Shown piece after piece: positions 1 through 9,412 of a DNA stretch of 64,000 nt. Numbering within the stretch: position 1 is the stretch's first letter; each line of letters starts with the position of its first letter. The translations under genes and the position numbers were made by a program. Source of the DNA: Diadema setosum (taxonomy: Eukaryota; Echinodermata; Echinoidea; Diadematoida; Diadematidae); the NCBI GenBank assembly GCA_033980235.1, contig CM067066.1, positions 35,590,409-35,654,408 of the forward strand. Reading direction: 5' to 3'. The notes below the pieces were generated by a model, which ran no database searches, was not told the DNA's origin, and worked only from the letters and a program-made list of their open reading frames with translations.

Positions 1-1
1 T

Positions 2-514
2 TTTGATGTACACATGCTCTCTCCAAATCCAGGTCAGGGTTCATTGCGCCCAAGTGAGGTCACTCCAGGGGGTACAGAAGGCCATCTTCATTACCCCTCC
101 ACTCATACAGACACCACTCAGACCTCTCCTAGTGGCCAGACACACCACCATCACCACCACCACCATCACCACAGCAGGCACCAGAAGCTATCTCCTTCCT
201 CCTCTTCCTCCTCCTCCTCCTCCTCCTCCTCAATTTCAGGCAGTGGCCACCACCACCACCACCATCACCACCAGCAGCCACACCACCACCAGTCCACCAA
301 CACTCTCCCGTCCTACTTCACCCGTGGCTCCATCATCCAGCTGGCCAACTCCGTGCTCAAGCGTGTGGAGGACCTGACCACGGACGACTTTGTCCAGAGC
401 GCTGGCAACACTGACGGCCTCAAGATCGACTCCAGCACGGTGCTGCGCATTGATGAAGAACCCCATCGAGGCTTGGCCCTTATTGGATTCCTGGTGGGCG
501 AGCACAAGGCACAG
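2..514 (+). CDS. ATXN1: Ataxin-1 family protein, exon with first part of AXH domain (5' partial)
   Basis: The frame is open from base 2, so the exon probably begins upstream and the Met at 14 need not be the start. It encodes a low-complexity region: a ten-residue His run (about 142-171), a Ser run (about 200-232) and a second His run of eight (about 247-270). The AXH domain then starts at LPSYFTRGSIIQLAN (from 305). The AXH domain of ataxin-1 mediates self-association, RNA binding and contact with repressors such as Capicua, and acts mainly in the nucleus. The reading frame leaves the exon after codon CAG (512-514) at a consensus donor CAG/GTAAGT in phase 0. The next exon continues the domain without a break: GEHKAQ joins VTVEAPYEHPFF. 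About 70 of the roughly 120 AXH residues are here. Family assignment is firm; ataxin-1 versus ataxin-1-like cannot be separated in an invertebrate, where one gene probably precedes the vertebrate split. Confidence 0.92.
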
Positions 515-2977
515 GTAAGTTTGGCCACGGACTGCGGTCTGGAATAGTCACGGTGACTCGTTCCAGATCTGATAGGCAGGCCAATGAGTGTTCTTTTAGT
601 AAATTTCAGGTGCCTTTCAGGTTATAGTAAATAGGTAGAGTAAAATTTGTGTTGTGATTGGTTAGGTTGCATCACGTGATTGTGGAAAAACTTCAGTATA
701 GTAGTAAAACGGTCATGCCACTCTACCGAACGCTTACAGCACACCTACGCTTTATCTATGCAGAGATTCGTGCAGTGAGGGATGTACTAGGACAAGGCCA
801 GGCGTTCAATGTATGCGCGCGTAGAGCATTGGACGCAGAAAGTAGCAGTTTATCATACGCAAGTCTGCTCTGCAATGCGCATACACATACGCATATGCAT
901 ACTCTGCGTGCAAGAAATCAGTACGCTGAGTCTAATGTTAGATTTGGGGCCCAGACCTACAGAAAATACGTAGGTAGATTGAGGGACCTATTCACTATAA
1001 CAATTAGGGCATGTTCTGTTGATGCACCAGTGCACCAGTACTAGACTAAAGAACTCCAAAGACTAAATTATCCCTCGTGCAGTTCTATTCACCTTGGCCT
1101 ACCGCCTCGAAACAAAACAGCACTTGGGATAATTTAGTATTTGTCATTCTACAATCCAGCCTAGTGCATTATAGAGCATGCCCTATTTGTACGTATAATA
1201 TGAAATGCGATTATGGCTGCAATTTGTGTCATTGCCATGATAATTATAGTAATAATCATATGCATAGAAATACCTTGCCCTTGGCCCAAAGGCCACTATT
1301 TCATAAAGACAAAAACAACAACAAAATCTATTAGAATTTGTCTGGGCATGGATATAGGCACATTCTGTAGAATGTCTAACATGATGGTGTAACTTGATGC
1401 AGCTACTCATTCCAGCAGAGAAAATCATTCTCCGTTCATGATGGGATGATAGGTGAAGTCAAGGAAAGCAAACCTAGCAGTCTACCCTTTGTTCTAGTAA
1501 ATGAGTATTTTTTCCTCTATGTTTATATCCTCAGATGCCAGCACTTTATTTGGTGTTAGATTGTAGAAACAGCTTGCTGTCAGTAGCTTGTTGAGGAGCA
1601 ACCTCGAATGTTGGAAGAATTAATAACCTCTAAGATGAATTAAAATCAACTGTCACTCAGTAAATAAAGGATCTTTTGAGCCGGAAAAAAAGTTTTACCT
1701 TGTGCATTCTCCTGTTTGACACATTAGAAAATTTATATATTTCCTTATGCACTCTTGAAAGCAGAGTGAAGCAGAGCTCCCTGGTAAGCATTTTGGGTGG
1801 AAAATATGAAAATTTGACATATATGTTCAACAATCAATAGCTGACTTTCCTTTAATATCCCCCTTGCAAATTTCAGAGTCTGCATATAATGTATGTTTTA
1901 AAAATAAATTTTTTGTTTCTTTGGGGCATATTACTGTGATTATTTGGGTTGACCCTCTGTATTCAAGATGCACATCACCAAATGGTATTGAAACATGAAA
2001 TATATAATACTGCCATAATCAGAAAATAAAATAAGATCAGTCAGTGTTAGTCATACATTCTGTGATGATGGGTCACATATTAGTGTTGTGAGCAGCCGAG
2101 TTTGTAATGCCCAAAGAGCTACCTGCCACCCTCAAATGGGATTTCATGCTCTCTATTTCACCTGTCAGTCTCTTGAGAAGGTATACGCTTCACATGTGGA
2201 GAGCCGATCATTAGACCATAATGTGCTATCTATGCGCTTCTTCTGACAAATTGCAGACACTGTGTGAGTCATCAGAGACTGATGACTAGGTCTTTCCTTT
2301 CTAGAGCTCTTTGTGATACTTGCATCAGAGAGGGAAAAATTGCACATGTTATACAGTGATGAGAGCAGGCAAATAGCTTCCCATTACCATCGCGAAGCTG
2401 TGGCGTCATGCTACTTAGATGTTGAGTCGTTTTAGAAACTTTCAGTCGGCTGAAGTTTTCTGGGCACTTCGCTGTTTACTGATTTCAAATTCCTCATCTC
2501 CAAAAAAGTTAGTACACATTCATGGATAGATGATATTGCAAGCTTTAAGGAGCGTTTTGTGACAGTTTCAGGAGATTATTAAATTTTGAGGATTTCATGT
2601 GATTGCTCTAAAGTGATTATACCTTTTTCTGCGTATTGTTGTTTTGAAAAGGGAATGATAAATGGCGCCAAATATCATCAAAGAAATGAGTGATATTCAA
2701 TCAATACTTGCTTCTCAATGTTTTAGATATCTTCATACAAAGACTGCAGAAGATTTCTCCATGCTAGAATGAAAGGTGTAGCAAGCTCTTGAAGTTTTAC
2801 AATGTCTAACGCTTTACCTGTCTTTGGCATTACAAGCGGAGAATTGAATGAACAATTTCACCCTAGTGATATAAAGGAATTTATTTAATCTATAATCTCT
2901 AAGCTTGAATTGATGTAGTGATGCTACTTTCTGGCATTGTGCCCATTTTGCACCCCTTTGCACCCTCTTTTCCGCAG
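515..2977 (+). other. Intron of the ataxin-1 gene, inside the AXH domain
   Basis: The donor GTAAGT is at 515-520. The acceptor ends at AG 2976-2977 after a pyrimidine-rich tract (CCCCTTTGCACCCTCTTTTCCGCAG region, 2952-2977). The phase is 0. The interior is AT-rich with no conserved coding sequence; it holds one small foldback repeat at 1000-1190. The ORFs here lack recognisable domains. Vertebrate ataxin-1 coding sequence is, as I recall, also split by a single intron in this part of the gene, so the position may be ancestral; this was not checked. Confidence 0.9.
1000..1190. mobile_element. Foldback (inverted-repeat) element in the ataxin-1 intron
   Basis: The left arm (1000-1074) contains ACAATTAGGGCATG, TGCAC and ACTAAATTATCCC. 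The right arm (1126-1190) carries the reverse complements GGGATAATTTAGT, GTGCA and CATGCCCTATTTGT in mirrored order. The arms are imperfect, around a roughly 50-bp centre. There is no coding capacity, as expected of a decayed MITE. No target duplication could be assigned. Confidence 0.6.
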
Positions 2978-3637
2978 GTAACCGTCGAGGCTCCATACGA
3001 GCACCCATTCTTTGTGTTTGGCCAAGGATGGTCATCTGTCCGCCCCGAACTTTCCCAGAAGAGTTATGGCCTGCAGTGCCACACACTGGCGGTGGGCGAT
3101 GTGTGCGTCTCGCTGACTGTCATAGAGAATAGCAAACCTGGGTCAAGGGAGGAACCGGAAGCCGACCGACAGCAGCAACAGCTGCATGGCAAGGTGCAGA
3201 TGCAGGGCCTGTCTAGTCCCGAGCTGAAACGCCGCCGTCTGGAGGAGAAGGTACCGAAGCATGGACCAAGCGATCACCACAGAGGAGGAACCACACCTGT
3301 CGTACAGGGCCTCCCTCCCAGCAGCAGTGGTGGCAGTGGTTACACCTCCACCTCACCCAGTCAGGCGATGGAACAGCAGCCGGTGCACACCTCCACAGGT
3401 CAGTATGAGAGTCCAGACCATGGCATCGACAAGAACTTCAACATCGTCCCCGAGAAGGAAATGGCCCACATGAAGCTGATGCGACCACCCAAGAGACGGT
3501 GGTCCGACCCTGTCAAGGCCAACCAGGAAGCAGCAGAGAAGGAACGTCTCCAACAGCAACAACAACAACAACAGCAACAGCAGCAGCAGCCAGCAGTGGC
3601 CCCCGAGACCCTTGGAAAGGTGCAACAGCAGCAGTGA
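2978..3637 (+). CDS. ATXN1: Ataxin-1 family protein, exon with AXH C-terminal half, NLS-like region, KRRWSDP motif and polyQ
   Basis: The exon starts in phase 0 at GTA (2978) after a consensus acceptor. It encodes VTVEAPYEHPFFVFGQGWSS and ends the AXH domain near SLTVIENSK (about 3133). Basic residues LKRRRLEEK (about 3225-3250) could be a nuclear signal. PPKRRWSDP (3485-3511) matches the C-terminal ataxin-1 site known in vertebrates. There KRRW is the ligand for UHM domains of splicing factors, and the following Ser (codon 3503-3505 here), when phosphorylated, binds 14-3-3; RRWSDP keeps the RxxSxP pattern. A run of 13 glutamines follows (3551-3589), encoded by mixed CAA/CAG, then PAVAPETLGKVQQQQ and TGA at 3635-3637. 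A good donor-like GTGAGT at 3634 overlaps the stop, so an alternative 3' exon is possible. This is probably a nuclear co-repressor. Confidence 0.92.
   Translation, partial: VTVEAPYEHPFFVFGQGWSSVRPELSQKSYGLQCHTLAVGDVCVSLTVIENSKPGSREEPEADRQQQQLHGKVQMQGLSSPELKRRRLEEKVPKHGPSDHHRGGTTPVVQGLPPSSSGGSGYTSTSPSQAMEQQPVHTSTGQYESPDHGIDKNFNIVPEKEMAHMKLMRPPKRRWSDPVKANQEAAEKERLQQQQQQQQQQQQQPAVAPETLGKVQQQQ
3551..3589 (+). repeat. CAA/CAG repeat encoding 13 glutamines in the ataxin-1 C terminus
   Basis: Thirteen uninterrupted glutamine codons, of which seven are CAA. It lies 14 codons after KRRWSDP. In human ataxin-1 the polyglutamine tract lies in the N-terminal half, far upstream of the AXH domain, so this one arose independently. 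The mixed codons should make the tract less prone to slippage than pure CAG. Confidence 0.9.
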
Positions 3638-3777
3638 GTGTTCAGGGACAAGTGTTCTGTGTGTGTAGAGTTCATTCCAAGGTGTATCTAAGATGAAACG
3701 GATCAGCTGAGGCGATGTCTCCAGTCAAGGCAAGGTGTGTGTGAGTGTGCGCATGTGGGTGTGTGTGTCATTTGCAG

Positions 3778-3841
3778 GTCCCCCTCTGACTCTCCCAGTG
3801 GACTCCTCCAAGAAGAGAGGAAGAGGACTCAAGGAAAGCTG
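3778..3841 (+). other. Possible alternative 3' exon of ataxin-1
   Basis: A consensus acceptor TTTGCAG (3771-3777) follows a GT-rich stretch and could pair with the donor GTGAGT at 3634. Spliced that way (CA + G) the frame reads QSPSDSPSGLLQEERKRTQ and stays open to a TAG at 3986-3988. In a different frame, starting at 3780, the same bases read PPLTLPVDSSKKRGRG and stop at 3840-3842. PPLTLP also occurs, as I recall, in vertebrate ataxin-1 shortly after the RRWSAP site. The frame that resembles ataxin-1 is not reached by the obvious donor, so this remains a candidate only. Confidence 0.3.
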
Positions 3842-5211
3842 AACACAAACTTGATGAGATTGAGCAATGGTATGCGTGTAAGAGTCCATTCCGACAGTAT
3901 CCTCATGATTCCAGGAAGTGGTGTTCTATTTTTACATAGTGATGATTTCCTTGTTTTTCTTTCTTTCATTGATACAAATTCACAATAGCCTCTTGCAATC
4001 TGCAACACAATGGGAAATATCAACAACAGACAATGGAAATGGTGGCTGTTCAAGCTGGGACTTTAGAGTAAATGATCACACGTACTCAATTTTGTTTAGA
4101 CGTTTATGATATGGGAACTTTCTATGAAATGGGAACTACTGAACTCAGAGGATATCATTGTCCTGTGTAGGTATTTTAATGGAGGTGAGCACGTCTGTCA
4201 AATTTTCATGTACTTTGAAAAATACACACATAGAAATATGCCTGTGTGTATACAAACACATATGTGCACATAGAGAACATATATACGTTAAAGGCTCATT
4301 TAGATGAAGGGAATAGTAAGACTTATTCCTCCATGGTATCTGCAATAAGTGGAGGGGGTAGGGGACTTTTGAGCTCATATGCTGAAAGGCTTGAAAGAAG
4401 ATTATAAATTTTGCATGGAACAAACATAAGCATACTTTAGCCTACATGAAATCGGCACTAGAAAGCTGACTGGAAGGTGTGCACATACGCATGCATACAC
4501 CAATAAAAATCGAATTTGTACGTATATCAGACATGCGCTGATTAGCCCATTGCAGTGCGAAAAGTGAATGAAATACTAAAATACAGCCGAAATGTGGGTT
4601 GGATGTGGGCCAGTGCATGTTGGAAAAGTGTGTCTCAGAGGGGAGCACAGACAAGAACGTAAAATGAGAGGCAGGTTATTTAATACACAGAAACTTAAAT
4701 CATTTACTCAGAAGGGGGGGGGGGGGCATCTCCCTCCGTGTACACACATATTCCCTAGGACCTGATATATTTATTTCTTACCTTTTGTTTGTCTTATTTT
4801 TGTGGCAAGAAAAAAAAAGAGACGATATACCATGTGTGCAGGTGTAACTTAGTGTTGGGAAAACATACCATTAGGTGTTTAGTCTGCAGGCACAGACTAG
4901 CGCCATCCGTTACTTTGTAGATGATGCGATGAAACTCAGTGTAGATGGAGGGTAAAACTTGATGTCATCTTGAAGGAAGTACGATAGAATGCAAGATAGA
5001 CCTCAAATGAATTTGTACAAGCCTTATTTTTGTGTTGTTCTGTTCTTTAAAAAAGTATTTCGATACATTTTTGGGACTTCAAGAAGAATGTCATAAGATC
5101 ACCTCTTTTTTTTTTTCCCGTTCACATCATAACCTCATCAGCAACAGCTTCATCTTTTCAGAGGGGTGAACAGAGTGAGTTCTTTCAGAAACTTGACATG
5201 GATGGTGGCAT

Positions 5212-5219
5212 TGTAAATA
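5212..5219 (+). promoter_or_regulatory. Pumilio-response-element-like word TGTAAATA
   Basis: Matches the Pumilio consensus TGTANATA on the strand of the putative 3' UTR. Mammalian ATXN1 mRNA is a known PUM1 target. A single 8-mer is weak evidence on its own; similar words occur at 10973, 12755, 16703 and 19056. Confidence 0.3.
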
Positions 5220-7562
5220 CAGAGGGCTTTCTACACTGCACATGTTTGTAGCTGATGAAAAGGTGAAATACTATGCAAGTACCTGTCTCACAAATATTGT
5301 GCGTCTGGTGAACACCACAGCACACAAAAGTGTGTAGGGTTGGTAATCGCCAGGCGCACTGGAAAGGTGACATGATGTGTTTTCATGGCGGTCATGATTT
5401 GATAGATTCTACTCTGCTTTGTACACAACTGCGGATAACCGGAACTTTGCTATGCGATGCACTTATCAAGGCGCCTTTTCAAGGGAATGTTAATCTTTGG
5501 CATGTTTTGGGTATCATCGTTCTGGGCTTTGAATGTCGTCAGGCCCGTTGAACATTAAATGCAAATGAAGTCGCCTACAAACTAGAAGAGCATGGAACGT
5601 TCTTAGCCTTTGACAAAGAAACGTGTAAACATCTTTATAGTAACATGTACGCAAAACGTAAACAGGAGAAACACAAATTAGGCGTCAGGATTTTGAAGAA
5701 AAGCTCAAATGACTGCTTGTGTTACAGATAAGAATCTCTCAATTCATAACTGATTGTCATGAATTTTTAGCAGTGAAGGGATGTGATATTTTCCTAGAGT
5801 TGTGTTGTCTCGTATCCCACATGTAAACCAGACCTCCTTCATTCGTGTCTTGGTCAGTTGCATGTCCTTCTCTTTTTGTTGGTTTCCTGAAAACTCTAGA
5901 AGAATATCATATTTGATTGAAGTTGGGTTGTGAGTGCACATGTTTCTTGGTATCACACTCATGTAAATGCTGCAAGTAGGGACCTGCATTGAGGGATTAA
6001 ATACGAACAAAAAAAAAAAAAAAATCAGGAGACTTTCTAGAATGTTGGTGTCTTCGGATGTAGTCACACAGTACTGAAACTGAATTTATTTTTTCATTCT
6101 CACAAACTTCTTCTTTTTTTTTCTGTTTCTCAGTAGTTCAAGAAAAATACTGGTACCATGTTCATCTACAGTTTACTTTAATTACTGTCTGGATATGAGA
6201 ATTAACTATTCCTTTTGTGTATATCAACTGCTGAAACTCACTCTAATAATGTGGACTGTTTGCTGCATAACTGTTGTCACTCAATCCTCACAATCAAAAC
6301 AATTAAGTGCAGTTTAAAAAAGCCAGTACCAAGAGAAAAAAGAAAAGAAATGCACAGAATGCCAACAGAATGTTGAAGCGTAATACACCGGGCTTGTGTA
6401 AGAGTTAAGATGGGGTAAGTTCTATGCACAGTTAAGGTAAATTATTTACATAAGAGTCATTTGTTGCAAGAAAGCACAGATACCATCTTGAATTGAATAG
6501 CCTCTCCAGCTGTGTAACATTCCCTCTTCAAGTTTCACACAAAAGGCCCATTTTGTTTGTTTGTTTGTTTTTTAATCAGTTTCTGAAGACGTGAAAATTG
6601 TCGAGATAAGTTTCAACCAAAGGGGTGTGGAGAACTTTCAGAGGGAACAATACAAATCCGTGACAATTTTAGGGAGCCTGAGCTGAACATAGGACTTCAA
6701 AACATTCAAACATAATACTCCGCCTTGCATCAGTGTAAGAAGAGTCAAAAAAAATCTGTGAAACTTAACAAGGTCAGGAGAAGTGTACGACCAAATCTCA
6801 CCTTAACTCTTCAAGGACAGCGAGACCTTCAGGTGAGGCTCATTGCCCATAGATCACAACCTGGATGAATACTAGACAAGGATTAAATGAGTTAAATTTT
6901 TATCCTACTGGTTCCTCTTTCATTGCAGGACTTGGATGTAGAAACCGCTTGTAACCGAGTCTGTATGTGGCATGTATGATGTTGCAAGATGATGCAACAG
7001 TGAAATGAAGGGTAATTTGTAGAGAGGGAATCGGATTCACTCAGTTTGAAATAATGTCACTCTCAACACAGGGGAAGTCCCAGCTTTGGCCCATGCACCA
7101 TGTATCTATCAGTACAGTTTGGGGCTATCACTTCAATCTCTCTTGTAATATCAATTAAACTTTTGAAGAAGTTGATGTAAGTCCATCACTTTTCTTAATC
7201 ATTTCAGACATCCTTGGTTACACATGCAAATGATGACTATTTAAAGCCACCCAAAAAAAAACCAAACAAACAAACAAACACCCACACAAATTCACCATGC
7301 AAAGTTTGCCAATTTCCTGTGTTTATCTAATGTGCATATTTCAAAGACTTCAAAATTTTTCTACCTGCGCAGCAAATCATGATTTCTCATTTTTCTTTTT
7401 TTTTTTCACTGCAAAACATTTTATAACCTGTTGATGGATTTCTCAAGTGGACGGCTGGAGTTTTACTTTCTCCATTTTGATAGTTCTGCCTCTTTTTCTT
7501 TTTTTTTTCTTTTTATATACTCCTATGTCCTTATGAAGGTCAAATGAAATTAAAGAAAAGCT

Positions 7563-7640
7563 TGCCCCATCGTTAGCTCAGCACTAAGCTTGGATTTGCC
7601 CTAAAAATCTCGAGGTTCAAGTTGCGTTTTCTTGACAATC
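7563..7640 (+). repeat. tRNA-derived SINE head fragment
   Basis: A-box-like TTAGCTCAGCAC (7573-7584) and B-box-like GAGGTTCAAGTT (7612-7623) are spaced about 40 bases apart, as in a tRNA gene, with a stem-loop between them. The acceptor stem does not close and there is no clean 3' end, so this is a SINE or tRNA-derived remnant rather than a functional tRNA. Confidence 0.5.
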
Positions 7641-9173
7641 AGATCACAAGTCTAGCACACTGTGAGTAATGTCATGCCATAATGCAGAATTGTGGCACAC
7701 TTCCTTGGTAGACAGACTAAAGGGACTAAGAAAAAGAAACAAACAGCAGGAAAAAAATTGGACAAAACTGTGCTTATGAAGTAATGCAATGCAATGCAAT
7801 GCAGTGGACTGTAGAGTGTCATTCGAGTGAGCGCAAGTGGCGGACATTGGGAAGAAAAAATACTGATTCTTTCATTGTATGCTGTATGGGACTCAACATT
7901 GGTAGATGTCGGTCTGTGGACTGAGCTGAGCTGCACAGATTTACAATCTCTCATTGATTATTTTTAGAATGAGAGGTGTTCCTGGAACTTTCATTTTCAT
8001 ACTGCTGTCCCTAAAGGACATAGCAACATGACTTTTGCCCATTAAAAATTTGTAAATGTTAGCTAGCCTATACTGAGATTTTAATCTGCATCGGTGAACT
8101 CTTTTGCTCAGGCATGGTGAGATAGAAATAGCATTGTACTATTCCTAATTTAAAAGAAAACAAATTTGTATTGATGTAGGTGTGAGTTAGGGAGAAGGTT
8201 ATTTGGTGACATTAATGAGGACCAAAATGCTCTCTTACATTGCAGAGCACATGGCGTTTTTTCACCTGTACCGTCTTAAGGATGTTTTGGAAATCGATTA
8301 GAACCAGCTAATGCTCAAATGTAGGGAAAAGTGAGTTCCAATCACCAGAAGTACATGTGGTCTTCTGATTTTAAGAATTCTAAGCACCTACTATGTGACA
8401 GTTTGCTTTTGTAATAATGACACTTCTAATGGAGTGACTTGATTCAGTATCTCAAACAAAAAAGAAACAGTTGCAACATTCTGTTATCATTTTTTTTTTC
8501 ATGTTCATGACATCCATGACTATTGATAAGGTAATGTGTCTCGTTATCTAGAAGTGAAAAGCTACCCCCTTTGAATATGATGGTAATGGTTCTAGATGAA
8601 TGATGGAATATGCTATATTGATAGAATTTGCATGCTGTTTACACCATTTATACCCCCCCCCCAAAAAAAAAGAAGAAAAGAAAAGCAGAACAAGAACTTC
8701 TGCTTGGCAATACCGTATGCTAATTGCAGAGAAGAATGAGTGAATGAGATCTTCCATATGTAATCTGAAGTACATGCAGTGCATGCTGTATGGTTTTTCT
8801 TTTCAGAAATTAATAACTTCATAAGAACCAATATCCATAAGAGAATACAGTGAAAGAATGAAAATTCAGTTCATCAGTTTATGCATACAAAGTGGACACT
8901 CAGTATGCGCCAAAAGATTGATTATTTACTCGTATTAATGCAGATAAAACTCAGACCCTATACAGATTACATGATTTGCATGTTGATACAGTTAAGAAAA
9001 AAAAAAATCTTTCAACCAAGAGTCCAATCTATCTTATTATAAAGCAATAACTCATTATATAATATGTCAATTTTTAAAAAAGATCTTTTGTTTTGATTTT
9101 TTTTTTGTGCTTCGATGGGGTCATGGATAACGATATGCACTTGTGTGTGGCTCGCTGCATAAAAGAGGAGAAT

Positions 9174-9187
9174 GTTTCCATGGAAAC
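9174..9187. promoter_or_regulatory. X-box-like palindrome GTTTCCATGGAAAC
   Basis: A perfect 14-bp palindrome fitting the RFX-factor X-box pattern (RYYNCC-AT-GGNRRY type). RFX factors drive ciliary genes in animals. Its position within a putative 3' UTR argues against a promoter role here. Confidence 0.3.
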
Positions 9188-9385
9188 AGCTGTGAGTCTA
9201 CCAATGTTGAGTCCTACTTGGTATTTCATTGTGATGTATTGTGAAAAAAAAAAATCAAAACAGGTAGTATACGAAAAAAAAACAAATGTCGATGACGGGT
9301 TTGGAAATTGAAAAGTGACCTTATTGGCCTCTAGCTGTTCCTACTTTCTCTGGATTGACCTCAGCATGGGCGATGCGGTGTTTTC

Positions 9386-9391
9386 AATAAA
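9386..9391 (+). terminator. Candidate poly(A) signal AATAAA with GT-rich downstream element
   Basis: AATAAA is followed, after about 20 bases, by GGGGTTGTGTGTGATT (about 9410-9426), the arrangement expected of a cleavage and polyadenylation site. It is the best-formed + strand signal in the first 10 kb and may end the proximal ataxin-1 transcript. Confidence 0.5.
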
Positions 9392-9412
9392 AAGTGTGAT
9401 GACTTAATTGGG

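Larger units (their letters stand above)
3638..9412 (+). other. Putative ataxin-1 3' untranslated region, proximal form
   Basis: No credible coding sequence follows the stop for many kilobases. Long T-runs and G-runs are mainly on the + strand here, as is usual for transcribed untranslated DNA. The first convincing poly(A) configuration is AATAAA at 9386 with a GT-rich stretch 20-30 bases later. Vertebrate ataxin-1 mRNAs have 3' UTRs of several kilobases, so the length is not absurd. Contents: a G13 run (4714-4726), an A-run at 6009-6024, a tRNA-like fragment (7563-7640), an AATGC microsatellite near 7785-7802, and a C/A homopolymer junction near 8647-8668. The exact end needs transcript evidence. 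Confidence 0.45.

Noticed and set aside
3353..3675. Minus-strand ORFs rich in Leu or Cys over the ataxin-1 exon
   Set aside because: Shadow translations of the CAA/CAG tract and the true coding exon on the opposite strand.
7563..7640. Functional tRNA gene
   Set aside because: A and B boxes are present but acceptor and anticodon stems do not pair properly; kept as a SINE fragment.
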